Positions 7,395 to 15,983 of a stretch of 64,000 nucleotides of DNA are shown here, piece by piece. The first letter of the stretch is position 1. Each line of letters begins with the position of its first letter. The position numbers were made by a program, and so were the translations under genes. Source of the DNA: Salinisphaera sp040361255 (lineage in GTDB: Bacteria; Pseudomonadota; Gammaproteobacteria; Nevskiales; Salinisphaeraceae); assembly GCF_040361255.1 (NCBI RefSeq), contig NZ_APNG01000015.1, positions 1 through 64,000 on the forward strand, read 5' to 3'. The notes under the pieces are model-generated. The model saw only the letters and a list, made by a program, of their open reading frames with translations, had not been told where the DNA came from and searched no databases.

Positions 7395-9044
7395 CTACAT
7401 CGCCGAATACTTCGGCCCGCCGCCGCCTTCCGGCGGTACCCAGGTGATGTTCTGGGCCGGGTCCTTGATATCGCAGGTCTTGCAGTGTACGCAGTTGGCG
7501 AAGTTGATCTGGAAGCGCGGCTTGCCGTTGTCGTCCTCGACCACTTCATACACACCCGCCGGGCAGTAGCGCTGGGCGGGTTCTGCGTACTTGGGCAGGT
7601 TGTGCTCGATCGGGATCGACGGATCGGTCAGCTTGAGGTGACAGGGTTGGTCTTCCTCGTGACCGGTGTTCGACAGATGCACCGAAGACAGAATATCGAA
7701 CGACAGCTTGCCGTCGGGCTTGGGATATTCGATCTCGGTGCACTGATCGGCCGGCTTGGTGGCCGCATAGTCGGGCGTGGTGTCGTGGAAGTTCCACGGT
7801 GCCTTGCCCTTGAACCAGTTCTGCTCGATATAGTTGAGCGCGCCGCCCTTGAAGGTGCCGAACTTGTGCAGCGAGGCGCCGAAGTTGCGGCTGGCATAGA
7901 GTTCTTCGTACACCCAGCTGGCCTTGAAGGCATCGGTGTAGGCGGTGAGCTCGTCGTGACCCTCGCCGCCATTGGCCAGTGCGTCGGCCGCGGCTTCGGC
8001 CGCCAGCATGCCCGACTTCATGGCCGTGTGGTTGCCCTTGATCTTGGCGAAGTTCAGCGTGCCGGCATCGCAGCCGATCAGCACCGCGCCCGGCATCGTC
8101 ATCTTGGGCAGCGAGTTCAGCCCGCCCTTGGCGATCGCGCGCGAGCCGTAGGACACTCGCTTGCCGCCTTCCAGATACTGGGCGATCTTGGGATGGTGCT
8201 TGAAGCGCTGGAATTCCTTGAACGGTGACAGATAGGGGTTTTCGTAGTTCAGGTCCACGATCAGCCCGACCGCCACGCGGTTGTCTTCCAGGTGGTACAG
8301 GAACGAACCCCCGCTACCGGAGACGTTGATCGGCCAGCCGGCGCCGTGAATCACCAGACCGGGCTCGTGTTTTTCCGGGTCGATCTCCCAGATTTCCTTG
8401 AGGCCGATGCCGTAGTGCTGCGGGTCGACCCCCTTGTCGAGCTCGAATTCGCGAATCAGCTGCTTGCCGATATGGCCACGACAGCCTTCGCTGAAGAAAG
8501 TGTACTTGGCGCGCAGTTCCATGCCGGGCACATGGCTGTCCTTGGGTTCGCCGTTCTTGCCGACACCCATTTCGCCGGTGACGATGCCCTTGACCACGCC
8601 GTCTTCGATGATCGGCGTCTGCGCGGCAAAGCCGGGATAGATTTCCACGCCCAGCGCTTCGGCCTGTTCGCCTAGCCAGCGGCCGAGCTGGCCCAGCGAG
8701 ATGATGTAGTTGCCTTCGTTGTGCATCGGGGCCGGCACGAAGGCGTTGGGCATCTTCGTGGCCTTGCTTTCGCTGGTGAAGAAATAGATTTCGTCACGCG
8801 TGACCGGTACGTTCAGCGGGGCGCCGTTGTCCTTCCATTCGGGAAACAGCTCATCCAGCGCACGCGGTTCGAAGACCGCGCCGGAGAGCAGGTGGGCGCC
8901 GACTTCCGAGCCTTTTTCGACGATACAGACTTCAAGCTCCGGGCTTTTCTGTTTCAGCCGACAGGCCGCCGACAGGCCCGCCGGGCCCGCGCCGACAATG
9001 AGTACGTCGTACTCCATGACATCGCGTTCGATTTCTTCACTCAT
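7395..9044 (-). CDS. Electron transfer flavoprotein-ubiquinone oxidoreductase
   Basis: A 549-residue inner-membrane-associated ETF-QO that moves electrons from reduced ETF to ubiquinone. The N-terminal dinucleotide motif VGAGPAG is at about 17-23. The C-terminal 4Fe-4S domain has four cysteines near residues 494, 518, 521 and 524 (CVHCKTC). The start MSEEIERD is chosen because family similarity begins there. A longer frame to 9152 adds 36 residues of unrelated sequence. The Shine-Dalgarno is weak. It heads the ETF operon and serves all the acyl-CoA dehydrogenases of this region. Confidence 0.96.
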   Translation of the reverse strand: MSEEIERDVMEYDVLIVGAGPAGLSAACRLKQKSPELEVCIVEKGSEVGAHLLSGAVFEPRALDELFPEWKDNGAPLNVPVTRDEIYFFTSESKATKMPNAFVPAPMHNEGNYIISLGQLGRWLGEQAEALGVEIYPGFAAQTPIIEDGVVKGIVTGEMGVGKNGEPKDSHVPGMELRAKYTFFSEGCRGHIGKQLIREFELDKGVDPQHYGIGLKEIWEIDPEKHEPGLVIHGAGWPINVSGSGGSFLYHLEDNRVAVGLIVDLNYENPYLSPFKEFQRFKHHPKIAQYLEGGKRVSYGSRAIAKGGLNSLPKMTMPGAVLIGCDAGTLNFAKIKGNHTAMKSGMLAAEAAADALANGGEGHDELTAYTDAFKASWVYEELYASRNFGASLHKFGTFKGGALNYIEQNWFKGKAPWNFHDTTPDYAATKPADQCTEIEYPKPDGKLSFDILSSVHLSNTGHEEDQPCHLKLTDPSIPIEHNLPKYAEPAQRYCPAGVYEVVEDDNGKPRFQINFANCVHCKTCDIKDPAQNITWVPPEGGGGPKYSAM

Positions 9045-9231
9045 ATCGTTTTTAGCTCTTGGCTGGCTCGTTGACCGATCAAGCGTGCGGGCAGCCGTCG
9101 GTGGAGTCGGCTGCAGGCACTCGACAACGAGCGAAGGGCGCCATGATGGCACCGATATTCATGTGCCGCCATCCTGCGCCGGCCATGCCGGACGATGGAG
9201 CGGCAACAACTCGACAACGCCCGGCATGAGC

Positions 9232-10032
9232 TCAGACCTTCATGCCCGGCATGTTCAACGACGCGGTGTTGCCGCCGTCGACCGGCAAGGCCTGGCCGGT
9301 AATGAAGCTGGCATCGTCGCTGGCCAGAAACGTGATCGCCGCGGCCAGTTCTTCCGGCCGGCCGTAGCGGCGCAGTTCGCAGCGTGCGCCGAGCTTGTGG
9401 GTCTTGTCGTTGGCTTCGGCATAGTCGAACACCGGTTTGGTCATGCCGGTCTTGACCAGGCCCGGGCAGACTGCGTTCACGCGGATATTGTACTGGCCCA
9501 GATCGCAGGCGCTGGTCTGAGTGAGATTGATCACCGCCGCTTTCGATGCGCTGTAGGCATTGCCGCCAGCGCCGGAGCGCACGCCCGCCACCGAGGCGGT
9601 GTTCACGATCGCGCCCGCGCCGGCTTCGCGCATGTGGCGTGCCACCGCGCGGGTGAAATGCATGGTGCCGAACAGGTTCACGTCCACGACATCGCGCCAG
9701 GTATCCAGGTCGTTGTCGGTAATCGGCGTGTAATCGCTGCCGGCGATACCGGCGTTGTTGCAGAGCACGTGAATCGCGCCGTGGTCGGCGGCGATCCGGT
9801 CGACCAGCTCGGTGACTGCTGCGGCGTCGCGCACATCCAGCGCGGCCATTTCGTGGCCGCTGCCAGCGAGCTCGTCTCGCACGCGTTCGAGGGCATCCGG
9901 TACGCGGTCCACGAGCACCACGCGCGCGCCCTCGGCGGCAAAACGCAGTGCAGTGGCGCGGCCAATACCGCTGGCGGCGCCGGTGACGATCACCGTGCGG
10001 TTGTCGAATCGTTTCATGCCGGCGTTTGTCAT
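9232..10032 (-). CDS. SDR-family oxidoreductase
   Basis: A 266-residue classical short-chain dehydrogenase. It has the cofactor motif TGAASGIG at 17-24, NNAG at 92-95, and the triad Ser147, Tyr160, Lys164 (YSASK). It is FabG- or BDH-like in length; the substrate is probably a 3-hydroxyacyl chain or alcohol. The start MTNAG is preceded by AAGGAG; an upstream frame to 10107 would run through the PsrA-type operator and is rejected. It is divergent from the first ABC importer and shares its two operators, which suggests joint control. Confidence 0.9.
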   Translation of the reverse strand: MTNAGMKRFDNRTVIVTGAASGIGRATALRFAAEGARVVLVDRVPDALERVRDELAGSGHEMAALDVRDAAAVTELVDRIAADHGAIHVLCNNAGIAGSDYTPITDNDLDTWRDVVDVNLFGTMHFTRAVARHMREAGAGAIVNTASVAGVRSGAGGNAYSASKAAVINLTQTSACDLGQYNIRVNAVCPGLVKTGMTKPVFDYAEANDKTHKLGARCELRRYGRPEELAAAITFLASDDASFITGQALPVDGGNTASLNMPGMKV

Positions 10033-10089
10033 TTTTCTCTCCTTGATCGCGCGTCGAATTCTACACAAGGCCCGGGGGGCGTCAATGTC

Positions 10090-10108
10090 GGTGAAACTGT
10101 GTTTCACC
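10090..10108. promoter_or_regulatory. PsrA-type operator, best copy in the window
   Basis: GGTGAAAC-TGT-GTTTCACC: perfect 8-bp arms around a 3-base spacer. It exactly fits the published PsrA box (G/C)AAAC-N2-4-GTTT(C/G). It lies 58 bases upstream of the SDR start and between the SDR and the ABC importer. Confidence 0.75.
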
Positions 10109-10115
10109 AGATTAC

Positions 10116-10127
10116 GAACGATCGTTC
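10116..10127. promoter_or_regulatory. GAACGATCGTTC operator
   Basis: An exact copy of the 12-bp palindrome, seven bases from the PsrA-type box. A TTTACG element at 10133-10138 follows on the importer side and could serve as its -35 region. Confidence 0.7.
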
Positions 10128-10283
10128 AAATGTTTACGGGCATTGGCTTGGGCGCTGGATAGCGGTATGCAGCACACAGTGTTGGCGTTGCCGATCAGAG
10201 GGTGCTAGTTTCAGATCAACGGTGCACGAGGCATCGATAACAAGTGGCAAAAAGCCACACGAAAACAAACCGGAGGAGACGCA

Positions 10284-11552
10284 ATGAAGCACTACAAGGG
10301 GCTCGTGCGGCGGGCGGTGGCAGCCGTGGGTATTGCAGCGGCGCTGGCCGTACCCGCGGTCGGCACGGCAGCCGACGACACGATCAAGATCGGCTATATC
10401 GACCCGCTGTCCGGGCCGTTCGCCAATGTTGGCGATGCCGGACTCAAGCACTTCAAATACCTGGCCGAGCGCATCAATGCCGAAGGCGGCATTCTCGGCA
10501 AGGATGTCGAGATCATCGGCTACGACAACAAGTCCAGTGCTCAGGAATCGCTGCAGATTCTGCGTGAGGCCGCCGACGAAGGCGTGCACTACGTCACCCA
10601 GGGCAACGGCTCGCATGTGGGCGGCGCGCTGGTGGACGGCGTGGAGAAGCACAATCGCCGCAATCCCGACAACCGCATGGTGTATCTCAACTACGCCGCG
10701 GTCGACCCGTCCCTGACCGACGACAAGTGCTCGTTCTGGCACTTCCGCTTCGACGCCAACAGCGCCATGAAGCTGCAGGCGATCACCGACTACATGGCCG
10801 AGCAGGACGATATCAAGAAAGTCTTTCTGATCAATCAGGACTACTCGCATGGTCAGGCGATTTCACGTATCGCCAAGGAAATGCTCAAGCAGAAGCGTCC
10901 GGACATCGAAATCGTCGGCGACGTGCTGCATCCGGTCGGCAAGGTGAAGGACTTCTCGCCCTACATCTCGCAGATCCAGTCGTCGGGCGCGGATACCGTG
11001 ATCAGCGGTAACTGGGGCAACGACCTGTCGCTGCTGGTCAAGGCCGGCTCCCAGGCCGGGCTCAACGTGGACTGGTACACCTACTATGCGGGCGGCCTCG
11101 GCACGCCCACCGCGCTCGGCAAGGCCGGCGCGGGCCACGTGAAGATGGTCACCGAATGGCAGGAGAACCTGGTCGAGGATTACGACGCACCGGAGCTGCG
11201 CGAGATTCTCGAGGAATTCGAAGACCGCTATGACGGTATCGAGTTCTACTACCTGCGTATCAAGACCGAAATGGACATGCTCAAGAAGGCCATGGAAAAG
11301 GCCGGCAGCACCGATCCGCTGGCTGTGGCCCAGGCCATGGAAGGCATGACCATGCAAACGCCGTTTGGCGAAGTGACCATGCGCAAGCAGGATCACCAGC
11401 TGCTGCAGCCGCTGTTCATCTCCACGTTCTCGGAAGACTATGCCAAGTACGACTCCGAAGACACCGGCATCGGCTGGGTGATGGACGCCAAGCTGGACGC
11501 TGCGGATACCGCAGTCGAAAGCAGCTGCGAAATGAAGCGTCCGTCGAGCTGA
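10284..11552 (+). CDS. ABC importer substrate-binding protein (LivK-type), cluster 1
   Basis: A 422-residue periplasmic binding protein of the type I fold used by branched-chain-amino-acid-type importers. A signal peptide with an RR-positive start and an Ala-rich core ends near VGTAAD (about residue 30). The mature part begins IKIGYIDPLSGPFA, typical of the family. GGAGGAG lies at good distance from the ATG. It opens a five-gene unit (SBP, two permeases, two ATPases). The operators upstream and the beta-oxidation neighbours suggest an organic or fatty acid ligand rather than leucine; this is inference. Confidence 0.93.
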   Translation: MKHYKGLVRRAVAAVGIAAALAVPAVGTAADDTIKIGYIDPLSGPFANVGDAGLKHFKYLAERINAEGGILGKDVEIIGYDNKSSAQESLQILREAADEGVHYVTQGNGSHVGGALVDGVEKHNRRNPDNRMVYLNYAAVDPSLTDDKCSFWHFRFDANSAMKLQAITDYMAEQDDIKKVFLINQDYSHGQAISRIAKEMLKQKRPDIEIVGDVLHPVGKVKDFSPYISQIQSSGADTVISGNWGNDLSLLVKAGSQAGLNVDWYTYYAGGLGTPTALGKAGAGHVKMVTEWQENLVEDYDAPELREILEEFEDRYDGIEFYYLRIKTEMDMLKKAMEKAGSTDPLAVAQAMEGMTMQTPFGEVTMRKQDHQLLQPLFISTFSEDYAKYDSEDTGIGWVMDAKLDAADTAVESSCEMKRPSS

Positions 11553-11669
11553 TCGCAACCGATCACGCTTGAACGGTGGCCGGCATGAGGCTGGCCAGGC
11601 CCCGGCGTGCGCGCTGGGTGCCCGGCATGCCTGACGCTTTCCCATTTCGCCATCGCGGGTTGCTTGGTG

Positions 11670-12620
11670 ATGCTCGAATCCATTGTTTTTTCCGTGCTGA
11701 ACGGGCTACTCTACGGCATGCTGCTGTTCATGCTGGCCAGCGGTCTGACGCTGATCTTCGGCATGATGGGCGTGCTCAATTTCGCCCATGCCAGCTTCTA
11801 TATGCTGGGTGCGTATTGCGCCTATACGATCAGCTCGTATACCAATTTCTGGGTGGCGCTGATCGTCGCACCCCTGTTCGTGGGCTTTCTCGGCGCGCTC
11901 ACCGAGCGCTTCGGTTTGCGTAATGTTCACAAGCATGGCCATGTCGCCGAGCTGTTGCTGACTTTCGGCCTGGTCTATGTGATCGACGAACTGGTGGTGT
12001 TGATCTGGGGCCAGCTGCCGGTGAACTACACGATCCCGCCGTCGCTGGATTTCACGTTGTTCACGCTGTTCGATACCAGCTTTCCGGCCTATCGCGGCTT
12101 CATTCTGTTCGTGGCGATCGCCATGTTCGTGGCCATCTACCTGCTGCTCGTACGTACGCGCGTGGGCATGATCATTCGTGCGGCGCTGTCGCATCCGGAT
12201 ATGGTCGGCGCGCTCGGCCATGACGTGCCGCGCATATTCACGCTGGTATTCGCCTTTGGCACCGGGCTGGCGGGGCTGGCCGGTGTGATGGCCGGCAACT
12301 ATTACGTGACCGAACCGGGCATGGCCTTCTCAATGGGGCCGATCGTATTCGTGGTGGTCGTGTTCGGCGGGCTGGGATCGCTGGGCGGTGCGCTGGCTGC
12401 GTCGTTGATCATCGGTCTGGTGACCACGTTCGCCGTCAGCCTGAATTATTCGATCGCGGACCTGCTTTCGGTCGTCGGCCTGACCATCGGTGACGATGCC
12501 GTTGGCGGCGGTCTGGCGCATATCAACCTGTCGCGTATCGGCCAGATGCTGCCTTACCTGATGATGGTTTTGATTCTGATCTTTCGCCCGCGTGGGCTGA
12601 TGGGAGCCCGCGAATCATGA
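11670..12620 (+). CDS. LivH-type ABC permease, cluster 1
   Basis: A 316-residue inner-membrane permease with about eight hydrophobic helices. The family pattern GLTLIFGMMGVLNFAHASF occurs near residues 26-45, and there is a VFGGLGSLGGALAASLI segment for ATPase coupling. The start MLESIVFS at 11670 is chosen for its match to the family; a GTG one codon earlier is possible, and an upstream frame adds hydrophilic sequence. The stop overlaps the LivM start by four bases. Confidence 0.92.
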   Translation: MLESIVFSVLNGLLYGMLLFMLASGLTLIFGMMGVLNFAHASFYMLGAYCAYTISSYTNFWVALIVAPLFVGFLGALTERFGLRNVHKHGHVAELLLTFGLVYVIDELVVLIWGQLPVNYTIPPSLDFTLFTLFDTSFPAYRGFILFVAIAMFVAIYLLLVRTRVGMIIRAALSHPDMVGALGHDVPRIFTLVFAFGTGLAGLAGVMAGNYYVTEPGMAFSMGPIVFVVVVFGGLGSLGGALAASLIIGLVTTFAVSLNYSIADLLSVVGLTIGDDAVGGGLAHINLSRIGQMLPYLMMVLILIFRPRGLMGARES

Positions 12621-13897
12621 GCAACACACAACCCGTACGCGGCGCGCTTTTGTGGCAGGTGGTGATCTGGGCGCTGTTCGCGCTGGTGATCGCCGTACTG
12701 CCGTATATCTTCACCTCCAGCAGCTCGATTTCGATGATGAGCCAGATGGGGGTGTTCATCATCTTCGCGCTGTCCTACAACATGCTGCTGGGCGAGGCGG
12801 GCATGCTCTCGTTCGGGCATGCGGTGTATTTCGGCCTGGGCGGCTTTTTCACGCTGCATGCCATGCGCGGTGTCAACGATGGCGCCTGGAGCTTTCCACT
12901 CGAACTGATGCCGCTGATCGGCGGCCTTGGTGGGCTGGCCTTCGGCATTATTTTCGGCTCAATCTCGACCCGGCGTGCCGGGGTGACGTTCGCGATGATC
13001 ACACTCGGCATCGGCTCGATGGTCGAGTCGAGTGCCAACATGTTCACCGACTTCTTCGGTGGTGAAAGCGGTATCTCCGGCAACCGCGTGCTGGACGTGA
13101 CGTTGTTGCCGTTCAGCTATGGCCCGTCGGTGCAGGTCTATTACCTGATCGGGGCATGGACGGTGATTGCCGCACTGCTGATGTATCTGCTGACCAAGAC
13201 CCCGCTCGGGCGCATCTCCAACGCGGTGCGCGATAATCCCGAACGGGCCCAGTTCGTGGGTTACAACACCACGATCGTGCGGTTCATGCAGTTTTCGCTG
13301 TCCGGCTTTTTCGCCGGTGTGGCGGGCGGTCTGTTTGCGATCATGTTCGAGATCATGACCGCACCCAATGTGGGGCTGGTGCAGTCCGGCATGGTGTTGC
13401 TGATGACCTTCATTGGCGGTATCGGCGCGTTCTTCGGCCCCATCATCGGCGCGGTGTTCGTGACCTACATGCATACCGCGCTCAGCGGCTTCTCCGAGGG
13501 CTGGATACTTTATTTCGGTCTGTTGTTCGTGTTCATGGTGATGTATGCGCCGGGCGGTATCGCCGGCGTCATATCGGCGCATTTCGCGCCCTGGCGTGCC
13601 GGGCTCATGCATCGGCTGCTGCCGGGCTATGCGCTGGCACTTGTGCCGGCCTTGCTGGCGATCGCCGGGCTGGTGGGCGTGGTCGAGATGGGCTATCAGC
13701 TGTCGCTGGCCTACGATCCGTCGCAGCCGATCGATCTGTTCTACATGCAGGTCAATGCCACCAGTCTTGTCGCCTGGCTCGTCGCGCTGGTCGTGCTGGC
13801 TGGCGGTATTGCCGGCGTGCTCGCTGCCGCGCGCGTGGTGCGTGCACGCTGGGCCGACGTCAACCGCGCGATGGCCACCACCGGAGAAGGCACATGA
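12617..13897 (+). CDS. LivM-type ABC permease with C-terminal extension, cluster 1
   Basis: A 426-residue permease, about 80 residues longer than usual LivM proteins. The core shows NMLLGEAGMLSFGHA and the coupling segment FIGGIGAFFGPIIGA. After the usual end (YAPGGIAG) two more hydrophobic segments follow (around ALVPALLAIAGLVG and VAWLVALVVLAGGI), so the protein probably has two additional membrane helices. Start and stop each overlap the neighbours by four bases (ATGA). Confidence 0.92.
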   Translation: MSNTQPVRGALLWQVVIWALFALVIAVLPYIFTSSSSISMMSQMGVFIIFALSYNMLLGEAGMLSFGHAVYFGLGGFFTLHAMRGVNDGAWSFPLELMPLIGGLGGLAFGIIFGSISTRRAGVTFAMITLGIGSMVESSANMFTDFFGGESGISGNRVLDVTLLPFSYGPSVQVYYLIGAWTVIAALLMYLLTKTPLGRISNAVRDNPERAQFVGYNTTIVRFMQFSLSGFFAGVAGGLFAIMFEIMTAPNVGLVQSGMVLLMTFIGGIGAFFGPIIGAVFVTYMHTALSGFSEGWILYFGLLFVFMVMYAPGGIAGVISAHFAPWRAGLMHRLLPGYALALVPALLAIAGLVGVVEMGYQLSLAYDPSQPIDLFYMQVNATSLVAWLVALVVLAGGIAGVLAAARVVRARWADVNRAMATTGEGT

Positions 13898-14640
13898 GCG
13901 ATGCACTCAAGCTTGCCGGCGTGCATAAACGCTTTGGCGAGACGCCGATCATCCGCGGTGTGGATCTCACGGTCGCGCCGGGAGAGCGGCATGCCATTAT
14001 CGGGCCCAACGGCGCCGGCAAGTCCACACTGTTCAATCTGATCAGCGGGCGCTATACGCCCAGCGAGGGCGAAATCAGCCTGCATGGCAAGCGTATCAGC
14101 GGGCTGGCGCCGCATCAGATCAACCGGCGCGGGCTCAGCCGCAGCTTTCAGATCACCAACCTGTTCCAGAACATGACGGTGTTCGAGAATCTGCGCTGTT
14201 CGCTGTTGTGGGCCCAGGGTTACAAGTATTCCTTCTGGCATATGATCGGTCGCCAGGCGGCACTCAACGAGGCCGCCGATCAATGGCTCGAGCGGCTGGG
14301 GCTGACCGCGCGTCGCGACGTGCTGGCATCGCTGCTGACCTATGCCGAACAGCGCACGCTGGAAATCGGCACCACCATCGCTGGCGGCGCCGATGTGATT
14401 CTGCTCGACGAGCCGACTGCCGGCATGGGTCTGGCCGAGCGCGATCATACGATGGCCATGATCAGCGAAGTCACCCAGGACAAAACGCTGCTCATGGTCG
14501 AGCACGATATGGGCGTGGTGTTCGAACTGGCCGATCGCATCAGCGTGCTGGTGTATGGCCAGATCATTGCCAGCGATACGCCCGAGGCGATTCGTGCCAA
14601 TGCCGCGGTTCAGGAAGCCTATCTGGGCGAGGCGCACTAG
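13894..14640 (+). CDS. LivG-type ABC ATPase, cluster 1
   Basis: A 248-residue ATPase. Walker A GPNGAGKST is at 37-45 and Walker B ends in LLDEPTAG near 170-177. The signature motif is the LivG variant LTYAEQR rather than LSGGQ, and the switch His follows in LMVEHDM. All catalytic residues are intact, unlike its partner. Its start overlaps the permease stop. Confidence 0.95.
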   Translation: MSDALKLAGVHKRFGETPIIRGVDLTVAPGERHAIIGPNGAGKSTLFNLISGRYTPSEGEISLHGKRISGLAPHQINRRGLSRSFQITNLFQNMTVFENLRCSLLWAQGYKYSFWHMIGRQAALNEAADQWLERLGLTARRDVLASLLTYAEQRTLEIGTTIAGGADVILLDEPTAGMGLAERDHTMAMISEVTQDKTLLMVEHDMGVVFELADRISVLVYGQIIASDTPEAIRANAAVQEAYLGEAH

Positions 14641-14651
14641 TGGAAGCCAAG

Positions 14652-15347
14652 ATGCTGGAAGTAAAGGACCTGCATGCCTATTACGGCAAGAGTCACGTAT
14701 TGCAGGGCGTGGATTTCAACGTCGGTCGTGGCGAGATCGTGAGTCTGCTCGGGCGCAACGGGGTGGGGCGTTCCACCACCTGCAAGGCGATCATGGGGCT
14801 GGTTGCCCCTCGGGGCGAGATCGTTTTCGACGGCGAGTCGGTGGCCGGGCTGAAAAGCCATCAGGTCGCACGCCGCGGCATCGGCTATGTGCCGGAGGAC
14901 CGCTTGATCTTTTCCGGGTTGACGACCCGGGAAAACCTGGACATGGGGGTGAAGAAGGTCGGTGCCAAGACCGGCTGGACGCTCGACGATGCCTACCAGC
15001 TGTTTCCGCGGTTGGCCGAACGCGCCGATGTGAAGGCCGATCTGCTCTCGGGCGGGGAACAGCAGATGCTGACCATGTGCCGTACGCTCATGGGCGATCC
15101 CAAGCTGGTCATGATCGACGAGCCGACCGAAGGTCTGGCGCCCCAGATCGTGTCGCAGGTCGGCGATTTCCTACTGGCGATCGCCGAAAAAGGGATTTCG
15201 GTGTTGCTCGTCGAGCAGCGCCTGAGTATCGCGATGCGGGTATCGCATCGGGTGTATGTGATGGGGCACGGCCGGATCGTGTTCGAAGGCACGCCGAGCG
15301 ATCTGGAAGCCGATGATGCGGTGCGCCGCGAATGGCTCGAGGTGTGA
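14652..15347 (+). CDS. LivF-type ABC ATPase with altered Walker A, cluster 1
   Basis: A 231-residue LivF-type ATPase. The Walker A loop reads GRNGVGRST (34-42): the invariant Lys is replaced by Arg40, coded CGT, so not a one-base change from the usual AAG. LSGGEQQ, Walker B (VMIDEPTEG) and the switch region (LLVEQRL) are intact. The heterodimer may hydrolyse ATP mainly at one site. The start could instead be GTG at 14640, overlapping the previous stop and adding four residues. A T-less hairpin (15396-15434) follows the gene. Confidence 0.92.
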   Translation: MLEVKDLHAYYGKSHVLQGVDFNVGRGEIVSLLGRNGVGRSTTCKAIMGLVAPRGEIVFDGESVAGLKSHQVARRGIGYVPEDRLIFSGLTTRENLDMGVKKVGAKTGWTLDDAYQLFPRLAERADVKADLLSGGEQQMLTMCRTLMGDPKLVMIDEPTEGLAPQIVSQVGDFLLAIAEKGISVLLVEQRLSIAMRVSHRVYVMGHGRIVFEGTPSDLEADDAVRREWLEV

Positions 15348-15742
15348 TCGCCAGCGCTTGCCCTCCGTCGTGTTGTGCGCGGGCTTGGGCGCTACGGGCG
15401 CGGCCGGCACCCTGAAACCGTGCTCGGCGCGCCCGGGTGGCGGCGGGCGGTCCTGCTTTGGTCTTAGCCATTCGCGGCTGTCTGTCTAGTCATCGGACGA
15501 ACGTTCGATCGCGAATGCCCCGTGGCTTAAGCGATTGCCGTTTTTTCTGTCGTTTTCAGGCGTTTGGCTCGGACAGATCGCTGCATCAAACATGTGAAAT
15601 GTAGTTTCATTATCCTGTTGACGGCGCTGTTGGGCCGTGGCAGCTTTGACTGCGAGAAAACAAAAATGCCGTCGGGGCCGCGACGCAACCGCGAACAAGG
15701 TCACCGTAAACATCGGCGCATACAATCGGAGGAGATCACCGC
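15348..15742. promoter_or_regulatory. Inter-cluster control region
   Basis: A 395-base gene-free stretch between the two ABC clusters. It holds an imperfect hairpin (15396-15434), a shortened palindrome CGAACGTTCG (15498-15507), the PsrA-type box TGAAAT-GTA-GTTTCA (15595-15609), and then a TTGACG (15618-15623) 17 bases before CAGCTT (15641-15646). The same TTGACG-N17-CAGYTT arrangement follows the operator at 25098, which supports a promoter here. Confidence 0.55.
15595..15609. promoter_or_regulatory. PsrA-type operator before ABC cluster 2
   Basis: TGAAAT-GTA-GTTTCA has one departure from the YGAAAC-N3-RTTTCR pattern. It is nine bases from the proposed -35 element TTGACG. Confidence 0.6.
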
Positions 15743-15970
15743 ATGAGCGATCATCGGGTCGATACGCGGTCGCTGGCGCATGTGTGCCGGCACCCCCTGC
15801 ATGCCCAGACCCCGGGCGGCGATGTGTCGTCGTGCGCCGGTGTGGCACCCCATGGCTTGCGCCTGTTTCGTTGCGTCGGTTCGGCCGTCGTGATCGATGC
15901 GGGCTTCGTTTTGTCTGTCGTGCGCGCCGCGGGGGCGACGCACGGCGGGCGACCACTGCTCGCTCAATAG
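15743..15970 (+). CDS. Possible 75-residue leader ORF
   Basis: An ATG follows a GGAGGAG ribosome site, among the strongest in the window, and the frame ends 13 bases before the TTG start of the LivH-type permease. The predicted protein resembles no family I know and has mixed composition with three Cys and several His. It could be a true small protein, a leader that couples translation to the weak TTG start, or a remnant of an earlier first gene. Codon bias is not decisive. Confidence 0.35.
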   Translation: MSDHRVDTRSLAHVCRHPLHAQTPGGDVSSCAGVAPHGLRLFRCVGSAVVIDAGFVLSVVRAAGATHGGRPLLAQ

Positions 15971-15983
15971 GGGGAGAGACGTC

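Noticed and set aside
9045..9152. N-terminal extension of ETF-QO
   Set aside because: The additional 36 residues have no similarity to the family and no ribosome site; the MSEEIE start fits.
10033..10107. N-terminal extension of the SDR gene
   Set aside because: It would place coding sequence across the palindromic PsrA-type box, while AAGGAG supports the downstream ATG.
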